The notes beneath the pieces are model-generated. The model searched no databases and had not been told where the DNA came from. It worked only from the letters and a program-made list of their open reading frames with translations. Positions 48,531 to 62,296 of a stretch of 64,000 nt of DNA are shown in pieces. The stretch's first letter is position 1, and each line of letters opens with the position of its first letter. This DNA comes from Stercorarius parasiticus (taxonomy: Eukaryota > Chordata > Aves > Charadriiformes > Stercorariidae). The position numbers and the translations under genes are program-made. The DNA lies in the NCBI GenBank assembly GCA_013396915.1, contig VWZL01000008.1, forward strand, positions 118,869 to 182,868, given 5' to 3'.

Positions 48531-51000
48531 AACAGCACAAAAGATGCTTTCATCATTTGAAATCAGAATTTGTGGAATAACTAACCTCTCCAGTGAAGAA
48601 ATTCTTCCTCTTCCCCTGTGTCTGAGAATAATCAGTAATTGATGATGTCTACACAATTAATGACTCCATGAACTTCACAAATTCTGTTTTTCACTGCAGC
48701 TGACATTTGTGGAATGCCACCAAGTGGAATGAACCTAAACAAAGAGGAGAAGGTACAATTTTGAAATAGGTGGGATCTATCTTCTGCTCTGGAAATGTGA
48801 CTGATGTCTGTTTGTCTGAGCTTCAGTTGATTCCCTGACTTTCTGTTTAGCAGAAGCTATTTTGATTTATTATCTCATAATTTTCACCAGCTCTCAAATC
48901 GCTGCTATCAAGGGAATCATTTCCAAAACACGCTTCAGCAGTGGTTCATATGTAAGTATTTACTATTCATCAGGAAGCAGTCTGCAAGTGAAAAATCTAA
49001 CACCTTTGTTGTCTGTATCCTGTGCAGCAGGATCCAAAGGCTTGAATACTGAGCAATTTCTATGTTCTGAAAAGTTGATTCCTAGAAAGGAAACTTATGC
49101 TATATTTGACATATGATACTTGGGATTTGATCTCAAACTTCCAACAATTCCATCAGCGACTGCTGTTTTCAGATGGGTATCTTGCAGCTGTGTATCTATT
49201 TAAATAATGAGATTTTCCTTTTTGATTTTCAGAAACTTCTAAAACCTCTGAAAAACTTCTACAAAAATTCTAAAATATTTTTCCCATCTTTTTCTCACCT
49301 TCAATTCTGGGTAAGACGATGATAAATATACAGGCCTAGAGTTTTGTTTCTCACAATTTTGTTCATCTGCCAGTTTCAGTCAGTCAACGATATTGTCCTA
49401 TTGAATAAAGCTTCTGGTCGATGTCACTACGCAGGTTGGTAAAGGATACTCTGGAGTACATTACAGGTGAGGCATGATGTATAGCAGTACCTGGTGCAAA
49501 TTGTTTGTGGGTTTTATTTAATCTCTTGATGCTTTTGCTTCTGAGTGAAGGTTGCTTGAAGAAGGAAGCAGCAGAACCGCAGGTGGGAGGAGGGATAAAA
49601 GGTGAGACTGGAGAAGAGATCAGGAGTGGCACCCAGTGGGAAGAGGCAGGGAGAAGATCTTTTGGAATCAAGTTTCATTCCAAAAAGGTTCAGAAACACT
49701 GGCTCAGAGATACATCACAAATCCTGAGATGATAAAGTATTTGGACAAAGACCTCAACTATCTGTTCAGGAATTTGTACATGAGACTATTACAAAACAAA
49801 TACTGCTAAAATAATCCCTACTTTGCAGGAAAAATAAGAAATACAGGTTGCTTTATGGCCTGAAGCATGCGTTTGTATGTCTTCTACCCAGGTTTTTATA
49901 TTACTCCTCTTCTATGACTGTAATTGTCTACGGTAAAGTCCAATTGCAATGTAATAGATTTGTTTGCCTTTAGCATCTGTTCTATGTACTCTACTGGGAA
50001 TCCTGAAGTGAAAAATTAATTAATACTTTCTCCTTTTCCATTGGCTCTGTCCTCTATGAATAAATAATGTCATTTATTAAATATTTGTTGTCTCATGATT
50101 CCTTGTACCTCACATAATTAAAAAATGTCTAACTATAGTACTAATCTCATGTGAAATCTTAGCATCAGTCTTCACCTTTGCATCTCTGTTCCATTGCCTA
50201 GTCTCAACAGGCCTCTTCTTATTTGATGTTTATAACTTTTCTAAGCTTCATTTTGACCACAGATTATTTATGTTTTTCCCCTGATGTATTAATATTAGTC
50301 TTTATAATTCTTCCTTCTTTATTTTCAAGTACCATTTTCAATCTCAAGAACGTGTTTACTTAGCATTGTGGCCACTTTCTTTTTTGTGTGTCTTGTTTTT
50401 CCTCTTACCACTGCCTCCAACTCCTCTTGTGTAGGTTAACAGTTCTTTTTTTGATATTTACTCTCTTTGTTTTCCCTTCTATGTGGCTATCACCAACTTT
50501 AATTCCATGTTTAAGCAGATTTAGGGTCTCCCATACCTACATCAAATGGTTATTTCCTGTTTCAGCATTACTAAGGCTGATTTTTGTGTTCATATTAAAC
50601 TAAGAACTGCTCATTTCTATCGTTTGCAATATTTCTGGTAAAATGTATTTGTACTTTATTATATCCATTACATTCACAGGATAATTTTGACTCAGTCTTT
50701 ACCCGTAAGAGTTCACATTTTATGCCTAACAGTTTTATCTCATTACAACAACCTTGCTACAATAGAAAGCTATAGCTTTGTAGGCAGTTTTATGGCATCA
50801 CAATCTCAGGTTAATTTTTCCATATGTGTCACAAACTCATCCTTCCTCAAATCCAAGCTACAAATAGTAAGGCAGGACAGGGGAGAAGCGATGATGGTCT
50901 TTTCTGCAGCCACCTAAAGAGTGAGGACAGTGTCAAGGATCAGACTGTTTTCTTCAGCTGCACTGTGTCACACACTGACGCTAAAGTAACAACCAGAGTG

Positions 51001-54000
51001 GGAGCCTGCCTGCCTGGAAAACCCTTCTCCTTTTGGTGCAAGATGGCTCTCACAGAATGCCACAGCTTTACCGCCGAGTTCCGTTAGATAGTTCTGAGGG
51101 GGCTTGAGACAGCTGTGACATACAAAGTACAGTTTGATTAGTTGTAAAGTACCTTGCACATAACGGCTACCCTCAACACCCAAAAGCAGCTCTGTAATTT
51201 TGCACAGCCAGCATTGGCACCGTCTCTCATGAATAAACATTTAGTCATCCCTCCTCACTCCAGATGAGCTGAAATTCCAGGTTAGATTATAACAACATTT
51301 TTATAAGATGTCCTCTGTGTAAACTTTTTGATTGTGAAGCTGTTGCAGTGACGAGAAATTTGATAGACCACGAACAAATCTGCAAGCACTAATTGAACTG
51401 AAATCTGTGGAAGGCATAACTACCTGACCCCCTTGCAAAGTCAAGGCACATACAAAGCTTATGGGGGCTTTGTGGGACTCATCAGAAGGTTTTGCTATAT
51501 TTATATCTTAAGTGGCTTTGGGGGGAGGGAGAGGAGGGCTCTTTTGCCTCAAATTATCTTCTGTCACGAGAAGGGAGAATAAGGTATTCAGGGAATAAAG
51601 AGCTTTCCAAATATTTTCGAATGGGTGTGATTTTCTGGATTTCATCATTGTATTATTAAGCGGTAACAAATTGGCCCCACAGATTCCATTCTCCCACACA
51701 TTTTTCTGTTCCAGAGGTTACTTGTGCTCATGTTTACAGTTTCCACTTTTAAACTATAATGCTTCTCTCATATTCCCATTAGTTCTTCCAAGGTTTCCTG
51801 CCACTATTTACAATTTCTTGTTTAACATATTTGAGGTTTAAGCCATAACAGTCTCCAGGCAAGGGCAGTGCTGAGCAGGCAGCATAACAATGAGGTTTAA
51901 CTGCTCTTGAATAAAAATAAGTCATCACAATTAGGGGGAAGATCTATGTGGCAAAGCATCATGCAGTTCAATAGCAGGCGTCTGCCAGGTACTGTAGCTC
52001 TTCTGCTGCAAAATTCCTAATTAGTTTGTTTTCTCCCATAGAATATTTTCTTGGGCTGTATCCACCCTGATCAGAATACAAACTTTTCCTTTTCAACACG
52101 CTTCTCAAGGGAGTTGTTAGGTCATCTCACTATGTGTCTTCTGAGTTACTGGCGGAAGGGTGTTGTATTTAAGCTTTTTGGTTTTTTTAGAAAAGCTTTG
52201 GTGGGATTCTAGCTGCTGCTTGCTGAAATGGTATTTGTAAATCTCTGTTACAAGCCCAGCTGGAGCATTCAAGGTTATGCTAATTTCAGTCCATGGCTCT
52301 GCTGGTGTGACAAGTCAGGGTGTAAAATTCAAGTATTGGCTAAGATCTAAAATGCAATTATTTATGTCAAGTTTGTCAGTTGCCAAGCAATAGGTACTGT
52401 ACAGTTACAAGTCTTCTAAAGGAGGTTATGTGAATGAGAAAATAACTTTCAGGAAGTACCATCTCTACATATATATTCAGACTCCTAATTAACCTATGTG
52501 AGAATGGAGTGGTCCAAGCAACCCCTTTATGATTTCTCAAGTATGTATACACAAAAAGAGCGACAAATCCTCATTGCTATGATGCTGACTACATTCCAAT
52601 AAAATCATGGATGTATTTGGCTTCAGTGTGTTAAGATGTGCTGTTGCTATGATTAGTGAAAACTCTTAACACCAAAAAGCAAGGAGAGGCAAGAAAGAAT
52701 AACGTATATTATTTTGGGCACCAGGCAACTGGTTGCATACAAGCAATAAATAGAGATTTTTTTTTCTTCATATTTCTACATATATAAACACACACCCATA
52801 TGTAAGTAATAAAGACATCTGGGGAGACTATTTCTCCCCAATTGGCTTGTTCCCCTGTCTCAGTTATGAGGCTATTTGAAATGCCACTAAAGTTGACAGA
52901 AGGGTTCCTACTCTCTTCAGTGAATACTGAGTCAAGTCCAGAATTACCTGCACAAACATCATTAGCTTAAACAGCTCACAGAATGGCAGCACGGAAATCC
53001 CAAGCCCCAGGCTGCTCTAACTCATTTACTCAATCAGTATCTACTCCTCTTTGACTTTATCAGGCAAACATTTAACAGATATTTCTTTGGGAACTGTGTG
53101 TTAAATGTGAAACATTGACTTACCTGGAGGCTCACAAAAACTCAGCCTAACAACCTGCGATTTTTATTATTTCACTTTTTTTTTCCCCCAAGGCAGAACA
53201 GTACAAAGCACTGAGCATTCCACCTTTACAGAACAGCATCGTGACCCATCACTTAAAAGAGAAATCCAAACGTTTCATTGCAGTCTTTGTACTGGTACAT
53301 AAACTTTATTAAATGAGAAGAGGCCAAGTAAAACAAACCCAACAAAATCTGACTACCATTTCACACTCCAGTGCGATTGTAAATGATGGTTATGTGCAAG
53401 GCAGAAGTATATACAGTCTCTGCCCTTTGCTCTTAGGGCCATAAACCTTTTCTAGTTATAATGACAAATGCCTCACAGACTGTTCTATTTGGGACAAACA
53501 CTAGTTACAAGGTGATTTGAGACATGTGTTAGTTATGCCTCTTAGAGATTTTCTTCAGGTTGGAATGGCTTGATTAGAAAGCTCTCCTGCCAGCAATAGG
53601 CAAGCAAATGAGTTGACAAAAATAAAAGCAACTTAAGAATAGCCGCTTAACTTGCACTTATGAGCTGATCAGGTACGGCACACCAGTGTCATTTAAACAT
53701 TTGCAGGGAAAGAGAAAGAGAGGGAGGGAGAGAGAAATTGTTTCAATTCATCCTATCTGTTTAAAACAACAACATTATATCATCAGCTTTGCAGAAAGCA
53801 ATTTTTTTCTCTGTTACATAGTCTGCATTAAAATCTATTGGACTAACTCTCAGTAAAGCAAGTACCAAGAGGAGTCAATGGAGTGTCACCTTGCAGGCAT
53901 AGATACAAATCCATATTTCAAGGTTTGTCTTTGTAATTCTTGCAACAACAAAATCACTTTCCCTCTGAAATGTACCCACTCTCTTTTTAAGTACAAAGGC

Positions 54001-57000
54001 ATGCTTGCCGGGTGTCCCTGCAGAAGAGAAGATGACTTTAACCCAGATAACGCACCTAGCTCTAAACCTGCGTGTTCTTTTTATCACACAAACCCATGGT
54101 TTTTACTGATCCTAACAAAAGTGGACCTGACTGAACTAGTTATTCTTGCTATAGTATTATCTCTATTACACCAACAGTGCAATTTAAAAAAAAATAATAA
54201 AAAAAAGGGATGTCATCTACTCACATTTATTGCACTGTTGTAGCTGAGGTTATGTTATACTTATTTTTAGTTACCCAAAAGACATGTATTTGGCTGCCTA
54301 ACAATGCTAACAAATCTCGACTTGTTTTAATGCTTTGTAATGATTCACTCTATTCCGTCATAAAGCATCCAATATTTCATCAGCAGATGAAAGCAGACTT
54401 AGAATCTCTTTTCCATTTTAATTTCTTTCAAGTGCTTAAGCTTTGACAATGAATAAATCACCAAAAAAGTCCAAAATTAGTTTTTTATGTAAATTATATG
54501 TGAGTTCCCATATTATATCTGTATAGCATGCAATATACGGGAACTGTTTTACTACGGGTAGCACAGGAAATGTTTATACTTGTAAAGTTCTTTTGAAATA
54601 AGCCGAGACCTATGTAAAATAATGATTAATTAAGTTTGCTATTAATTTCAAGAACACACTTTCTATTCCCAGAACTTCAACTGTGATCCTGGCGGAAAGC
54701 CTATATTCTCTATTTGCTATCAGTCAATCTCCAATTGGTCTCACTGTAATGATCCTCCTGAGAGGTCTGGACAGGGAACCCCTGGTAACAAATTATAGAT
54801 TTCTACCTCCAGAGTTAAATTAGTAACTTGGTTAGATGTAATAGCTGCAGTCTGTTATCCCTTCTGGAACCATGAGCTCCTCTGTGGTTTCTAGAGAGGA
54901 ATGTGACAACTGAGAGCTATGTTACTTTAATGGATTTTGACTTGTATCTTGATCATTCAGAAAGATTCCTCCTCCTAATCACCCAGGCTGTTACATTTTT
55001 TTCATTTTCTTCTCCCGTTGCACACTTTTTATTAGGGCTGATTTTCCCACAAAAAGATATGAGGAAGGGAACTCCTGCATCAGTCTTTTTTAAGGTGACC
55101 CCATGCCCTAGCCTCTTCACAAAATATAACATTAGCAAACTAAGCCAGGCTGTGACTTAGCAAAGTTCAGAGATAATTCCGGCAGTGAAATCACAGTGAT
55201 AGAGTGTCAAATGTTTTCTTCTGCACTATAAAGGAAAACATTCTCTTTGAACTCAGCAAGGACTTTGTAGGACAGGAGGATTATTTGAACCAATTTTCGG
55301 CACACTCTTCTCAAACTGTTCTGTGTGTTGGAGGAACACTGCAGATCCCTTGGATGTAAATTGCAAATTGTTTCCCCCAGTCAGGTAAAGGACACACACA
55401 AGGTTCTCCTTGTATTTATGTGTCTAGTGGTACTTGAGTCCGTGGCAAACACTTAGTCAATAAGAGCAAACATCAATAGCAATAAAAAAGGCTTGTCTTT
55501 CTTTTTCCTGCAAAGTCAATGGAATCTGTCTCATGTGATTTACTTGCCCACTTTTGCAGGTAAAATGGTCCCAGGGCTGGAACAATTCTGTTTGATAGGC
55601 ACATTTTACAACTATTTAAATGGCTGACAATATCATCATCCATCTTGTGCCATCAAAAGTGTTGTCTTGCTAATGTTTTCTTGTTTATCACAGCTGAATC
55701 TATATGTAACGCACAGAGGGGCTTTGTTGCTATCACCTTAATTTCTGTGCTTCAGAAATTGCATGGCAATTTAGGTGCCATTAAAACCAGCCTAGTATCG
55801 CTACATATTTGTGATATCAACCAGTAAGGATAAACAATCTTCAAGATCCACATTATCTGCAACACCCTTTTATGTTTGCCATTCATTCATTACACAACTG
55901 GTTTCTATAACTTTATTCGCTTTAAGAAAGGATGACTGTCTGGTAACACTATATGATTAACCAAATATCAGATGCCATTTTGCAGCTTCAAATTTCTGTT
56001 TGACTGTTGAAGGAGAGAAACAGAAGAGAAGGAAGGACAGCTAGAACTATCCGGTTTCTGTTTGGCAAAGGGTGTTATTCTGTGTCACCTAAGCCCGGCC
56101 CTTGTCCCTAATGACCACTATACCTTCACACATTTGAATGTCTCAAAAAGAATTCACAAAAGGGAATTTGTTAAGTACAATCTTGCAGAACTAAATGGAC
56201 TTCGGTAGTATTTGTGTGCTATATCCTAAGCATTAGCAAACATTTCATCAGGCTCCTAAGTAGTTCCCTATGTTAAATTAAAAGCTGTCGCTCATATATT
56301 TTGAAAAGAAAGCATTAGAAGGGCCTGAAACAGTGCACCAAAAATAGAAAAGACAGGAGGGCCAGTGAAAACAATAAAGCACTAAAAGAGGTGGTGATAT
56401 AGGAAGGACAGAAAGGGCAAAAGGACATACGTAGAAGTCAAAAATAACTGTGTAACTGAAAAAACTCAATACAAGTATGAATACGACAACTCACAAACTA
56501 GCAATGTGATTGCTATGTCTACTATATTAATAGCATTGAATTTTGGATGCATGTGGAAACACAGACACAAATTTTGTATGTGCACACAGCAATAACACCA
56601 TAGCAAAATTTTGTTCCAAAATACTTTTTAAGAAATCCGTTATATTACATTAGATTTTATGCCTTTTTAAATAAGGGGCTGAAGGTAAAGCTCTCACTGT
56701 CTATGTTAATCTACCTTTCTGGTTTCATAACAAACAGATGACATTTGTCACATGCAGTCTGACCTCAATGAAAATGTTTCACTTCCATCATCGTTACTTA
56801 TACAATTGTTCAAGGCTATTCAAAGCCCTGCCTTCACCTCTGGAATGAGTGTCATTTTGGTTTTTTTAAGACATCCCATGTCTTTCATTATACACAGGAA
56901 CCTGATCAAGTCAGGAGTTTTCTTCCATCTGTGCAACTGTAATGCTTAATTTCCTGCAATGGATCTCAAAGAGTTGTATCTGGTTTGTCCATAGAACTGG

Positions 57001-58914
57001 AAATAAGTTCTGATGCATTTTACAGGGCATGAGATCAAAGCCAATGGTACGGCTCATGATTTCTTAGCCTGTCCCAACTACAAAGTAAGATGACTTCATT
57101 TGAGCTACTGTGACAGTGATTGTTCGGTACCCTGTCCAGGACATAGGCAGGATTTTACACTCACTTCACAGTGGGTGAAATAAAGACAGTAAAATTACTA
57201 ATATAAGATACAGAGGGAATATCAACTCATGAATAGGTTGCAGTAAATCTTAAAATTAATCAAAAATTAGTCTGCCAGTAAACAAAAATACTTTTGTGGG
57301 CCTATTGCCAGATACTGTGAACTCCCTGTAACTGTCAATTTAACTGATGCTCCTTTCCAACATCAATAGATGCTATGAATATTTGACAGTGTCCCAAAAA
57401 GAGCTCTGAAGAGACTCAGAGAGCATGACTAAGCCTTGAACTTCAGAGAATGACACATTAGAGCAAGAAGCTCAACTCTAGTAGCCAGGCTTACAACATT
57501 TTACTGGTTAAAGATTATTTTTTACAAAGAAAAGGATTAGAGCTTCTTGTTTAAAACAAAAGCTGACATTGTGCTTTATAGTTCTATATCCCCAAGGAGA
57601 GGGAAACTGTGCCAGCCAACTGCGCAGCCCAAATAAGCTGAGTATGTTGATGTGGACTGCACCTGCACTCATATATTGTGAAAAAATAGGACTCTGGTCC
57701 TTGTCTACAGACGAGAAAAGGTTTATTCACCAAGGTCCTGGCTTATTAATGTGTTTAGTTGTCTATGCCTATTCACTTAAAGCTGTATAAGTACACCAAA
57801 ATCAACAGCAATAATGGACCCACGCTTCAATACCCTATGAAATTTGGGGCTAACTATCATCTAATCAGGCAATTTTCACAGGTTTTAATTATAAAATAAT
57901 TTTATTTTTCTAATTGTTAATATTGTTCATTAGCCTCATCCTTGATATATCAGAGTAATGGGTAACAATAATAATTACACACCTGCTTCTCAAAAATAGA
58001 ACGCCGAATGTGTATTCTAGGGTATAAATATATGTATATATACTCTTATCCAGCAAAATAATTATTAGAAGCAATGTGATATTTAGTATCAATGATAATC
58101 ATAAAAAGTAATTAAGTTTTGGAAAATAATATATTTTTGTACAGTCCTCCCTGTCTCAGTTTTATGTGCTGGAGAAAAGTGTTTCCAGATTACACAATAT
58201 CAGCAATATGACAAGGACACTCAAAACAGTGGTGCATTAACTGTTAACTAAGCATGTCTGGATACACAATAGCTCTCAAAAACATACTGTGCAATTACAA
58301 TAATAATTATAATGTTACTGATAGTAAACTGCAACCTTTAATAGTCATGTAATGCTGTTTGCTGATTTTTCTGACAGATTTAATGTGTTGGTAGGTACGA
58401 CTTTCATCACCTTCATGGCAGCTTTGCATGTCAATTCCAGAAAGAAGTCAGTTGCGGATCTTAGTTAATTGTTGTATATGAGCTGTACTTCAGAATTCAC
58501 TCAAAGCGTACTAAAAATGCATAGGCTGGCAGACATTTTCAAAATATGTACACAAAGGATTTGATTGGAGACTTCATTCTGACACAGTTCAGTGTATTTT
58601 CTTCTACTTTTTCTATGAACTAGTTTATAGTCTAATATAAATTGAAATGTCAATACCTTGTATGACATTTACCTTGGTCTAGCAGGTAATCAAGAATAAA
58701 ATAATAAATGGATTTTCTTCCAGTACAGCCAGACTCAAACAAGCTCTTTTTTCGTTGTTTGTCTGGGTTTTTTTTAGAAAACTATAGATAAATTCAGATT
58801 TTACTTATTGTTTGCAAGTGCTCTTTCTAGTTTTTGCCACCATCTCCTGGATCAAGAAGCGGTAGCTGCAGAGACGTTGGCGTTGCAATATATCTGGAAG
58901 TATCTGTACCAAAT
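51001..58914. other. Desert with low A/T-run stretches that look conserved
   Basis: No gene is supported. The stretches at about 51840-52030 and 53170-53300 have balanced composition and many homeodomain-type and CAG words without ORFs, which is the look of conserved non-coding elements. I cannot test conservation from one sequence. A purine run lies at 53706-53738. The longest open frame in the window (121 codons, 53878-54243, plus) has no domain or splice context. Confidence 0.45.
53706..53738. repeat. GA-rich purine tract
   Basis: An uninterrupted run of about 33 purines is built from GGGA, GAAA and GAGA units. Confidence 0.75.
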
Positions 58915-59312
58915 CACCTCTCCTATGAGAAAAGGTTGAGAGAATTGGGACTGTTCATCCTGCAGAAGAGAAGGCTCAGGGGGGATCTTATCAACGTCTA
59001 GAAATACTTGAAGGGATGGTGCAAAGAGGACAGACACATTTCAGTGGTGCTCAGTGACAGGACAAGAGGCAATGGCACAACGAGAAATACAGGAGGCTCC
59101 CTCTGACCATCAGGAAACACTTTTCTTGAGAGGGTGACTGAGAATTGGCACAGGATGTCCAGAGAAGTTGTGAAGTCTCCCTCCTTGGAGATATTCAAAA
59201 GTCATCTGGACATGGTCCTGGGCAACTGGCTGTAGGTGGCCCTGCTTGAGTAGGGGAGGTTGGAGCAGACGACCTATGGTGGTCCCTTCCCACCCTTCTG
59301 TGCTTCTGTGAA
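58915..59312 (+). mobile_element. CR1 LINE 3' end
   Basis: Similarity to CR1 starts at 'CACCTCTCCTATGAGAAAAG', which corresponds to the last conserved block of the ORF2 protein. It then runs through 'GAAGGCTCAGGGGGGATCTT', 'GACAAGAGGCAATGGCACAA' and 'GGAGATATTCAAAAG' to the terminal CTTCTGTGCTTCTGTGAA, the family's 3' tail. The reading frame is interrupted (a TAG follows the ATCTTATCAACG stretch), so nothing functional is encoded. It is the same family group as the copy at 9685-9944, whose antisense text is the complement of this 3' region. Confidence 0.92.
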
Positions 59313-60832
59313 ATCTGTCATGAAGGGTTGTTTTTCATGAGACATCTAAATCAACATAACAAACCTGAGGGTTTTTATAGCACCTTTACCTATAAACCTG
59401 AATATTCTTGTTTGTGTGTGTGTAAGACAGAGAATAGGGAAAAAAATGAACTCACTATTGTTTAGATAACAGTGGAAGAATATCATAGCAAGATAATAGT
59501 AACTCCAGTAACTAGAATACTTTAATATTTGTATAAATACTACAAAAATATTTTTCAGTAATCAGAATTCTTTTTTTTCTGGCTATTAGCAATAAACAAA
59601 CATCACCTGCTACTTGGAATAACATTTTATGACCTTCAAGGACAAAATAAAGTTGTACTTACAGAAATGCTATTTGTTAGTAGCAACAGAAGAAAGTGCA
59701 AGCATTAAGATTGCCTACTGTTCAGTGATTCAGGTACTAGAAATGTTCTAGACATCCTCATTGAAAATTTCACACATCTGCAAGCCTTTTTTTTTTTTTT
59801 CAATTACCAGGATGCTACTTCATTATGATAGCTTCCTACTAATGGTGGAGGATATGTCCTGCACTAATCTGTATCCCTTTGTTAACAATTCCTACGAAGT
59901 GCTACATTTCAAAAAATTCTAATGACCAGTGAGACAAAGTACTTATTTAAAATTATTTCATTTATTTACTTAAATTGGAACTACGTAAGTCTCCATAAAG
60001 GCAATCCTGTCTAACTGAAAGGTTGTAGCTGCAATATGACACTGGGCACATCATCCAGTTCCATTGAACAGCATTGCTTCCTCCTCAGTACGCATTTGGA
60101 GAACTTACTCTGCAGGTTAGGGACAACTAAGCATGTAAGGATAGTTCCAGAGGGCGTCTCGTGGGCCAAAGTTGATAAATAGTGAATTACTTTACCTGGT
60201 AATATTTCATTCCTGATCTGTACTGTCTGTAATCCTCTCTTCGTAAATGTGGAGCTTTTACACTCCCTAGGCAATCTGTTTCCTGCTAAGCCCTCTGAAC
60301 TCACATTTTTCTTGACAAAAGGCAAGCAAATCTGTGTGAGCAAGAGCACATATTCCCACCTCTGTCAGGTAAGACTACAAAATGCTTTAGCAGCCCCACA
60401 GAAGTTTCCAAGAGATTTCATTTTTAAAACCAATTAGGAGGTTTGGAGTTGGAGGTGGGGAAAGCAATGCAACAAGCAAGCAGTAAATAATAGCTTTTAG
60501 ACACGTATCAGCATTGCAGAAGTATATGGCTGCAACGTTATGGTGTTTATGGATAAAAATGATATGTCTTAAAGATATATTTGCAATAGAGCATTCTACT
60601 AAATTATTTTTAATTTTGTTAATATCTGTAGTCACTAATATAATAGAGTGTATTTTTCTTATTACTTAGTAGTCGGGTTCTTTTTTACTCTTTCTCCTAT
60701 TCCAATATATCTTGCTATAGATAGGGTAAATAGCACTAATAGTCTCCAGCCTGGAATCAGAGATTTTCACATGAGCTGTATGCTCATGTAGCTTTGAAAA
60801 TCGGAAAGGGAAGAGTTACTGTCAGTATGCAG

Positions 60833-60845
60833 TGCCCTCTAGTGA
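60833..60845 (-). promoter_or_regulatory. CTCF-like core motif
   Basis: On the minus strand the sequence reads TCACTAGAGGGCACTGC. It matches the vertebrate CTCF core CCASYAGRKGGCR at 12 of 13 positions, the exception being T for C at the first position. The following ACTGC extends the usual pattern. CTCF anchors chromatin loops and domain boundaries, which suits a gene desert. Occupancy is not known from sequence. Confidence 0.45.
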
Positions 60846-60911
60846 CCAGCTCAGTGAAATTGTGGAAATAGTACACTGCATTTTCATACTAAACGTTTCT
60901 TGATACTTTGC

Positions 60912-60945
60912 AAAAAAAAAAAAAAGAGAGAGAGAGAGAAGAGAA
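60912..60945. repeat. Poly(A) followed by (AG)n
   Basis: Fourteen A pass into seven or so AG units and more purines. It is a compound simple repeat. Confidence 0.9.
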
Positions 60946-61579
60946 AAAAATTATGATGGTAATGATGACTTACAGGAGTCGGCAATTCGGCAATTCTTTT
61001 AGCCACCATATCATTCCATGCAGAGCTGCTGATTTTTTATTTTTTTTTTCCCCCACAAGTATTTGCAAAATAAAGCAGTCAGAGAAATTGGAGAGCTCAG
61101 ACTGTGCACCAGAAAACAGTAGTGGCAAAACACCTCTGGTAACATCAGCCACTAGTCTATAATGTCAAACCTCCAGTTTTCCCATCCTTGAAGAAGTATT
61201 AATACAAGAAGGAAGCACTGCAAAAATAAAATGTAATGCTTATTAGTACCAGTTTTGTGTGTTATTTAACTATATATTAGTACAAAATACAAATTGTCTA
61301 TAGTTATCCAAAACCTGCCAAAATATTGCTTTGTTATGTCCTAATAGTCATTCTTCTTGATAAATCTGATTAACAGTCACAATAGGTGACAGAAACATTC
61401 TCAATTCTCATGTTTATTATAATTACAGAAGGATTTTTACTAAGAAATAATGCACGGGACATGCTATTATCAGGGAAAGCTAGCAGAAAAAAACTCAATG
61501 CACTGATCTGAACAGGCAGGACAAGGCTGCATTCAGGAAGGGATAGGAAAGGCAAAGTCAAAGTGCCTGGAAGCTGCAG

Positions 61580-61607
61580 CCAGGCAGCCAGGCAGAGCAT
61601 TGCCTGG
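61580..61607. repeat. (CCAGGCAG)2 with inverted TGCCTGG arm
   Basis: Two tandem copies of CCAGGCAG (61580-61595) are followed by AGCAT and TGCCTGG. The second CCAGGCA (61588-61594) pairs perfectly with TGCCTGG (61601-61607) around a six-base loop. Confidence 0.5.
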
Positions 61608-62187
61608 GTTTTGTGGTTCCTCACAAGCTCTTCTTTGGCCTCACTTTGTTGTACATCAGAGAAAACATTCAGTCACAGCTCTGGATCAGTACTGTAATTA
61701 ATAAGACAGCCCCACAATTTAAAAATGCATAAATACACAAAAGGGATATTTATTTCGAACTAATACATCTATTTATATCAAATGCTGGTAAAATTCTACT
61801 TACAAGGCAGCTGTAGACTCCCTGACTGGGAAGGAGAGGGTGTACTCAGGACACATCATATCCTCAGCTGTGGAAGGAGTTCCTGAAGTCTGTCGCAATT
61901 AGGGACATCTTTAAAGAAGATCAAGCAAAAAAGACAACATGACTCCAGTTTTCAAGAGTCTTGCACTAACCATGCTCTTCCTTTTACTCTGGTGAGAGGA
62001 GTTTATTTCTGGTCCAGCTGTATTTAGATCTACTTTGTTTGGTGACATCAGTGATGAACTCTGAAGGGATTCAGCTCCAGTAACCTCACTGTCTGTCTGC
62101 CTTGATGCTGACGTGAGCAAAACAGCAAACAAATGGAAAATATACACAGATTTTCAAAGTAAGTCGGATCTCTTTGCCACGGGAATA

Positions 62188-62296
62188 ACAAAACAAAAAA
62201 AAAAAACAAACCCAAACTAATACATCCTCCACTGGGTGCACAGAATTTAAGAAAAGAAAAAAAAAACACAAATAAACAAACAAACAAAAAAACCCA
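62188..62296. repeat. A-rich low-complexity region with AAAC units
   Basis: Two A-rich runs with AAAC/AAAT units flank about 30 bases of ordinary sequence. The complementary T-rich strand gives chance minus-strand open frames of 79-99 codons here. Confidence 0.8.

Larger units (their letters stand above)
46218..51000. other. Mixed to AT-rich DNA without a recognisable gene
   Basis: The stretch from 46300 to 46850 stays somewhat GC-richer than average and contains an octamer (ATTTGCAT, 46444-46451) and a perfect 14-base palindrome (46581-46594). The rest is AT-rich. A 21-base unit is duplicated in tandem at 48490-48530. No gene is supported. Confidence 0.5.

Noticed and set aside
53878..54243. 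121-codon open frame, the longest seen
   Set aside because: It has no recognisable domain, no Kozak-like or splice context and Lys/Asn-rich AT-driven composition. A frame this long is expected by chance in six frames of 64 kb of AT-rich DNA.
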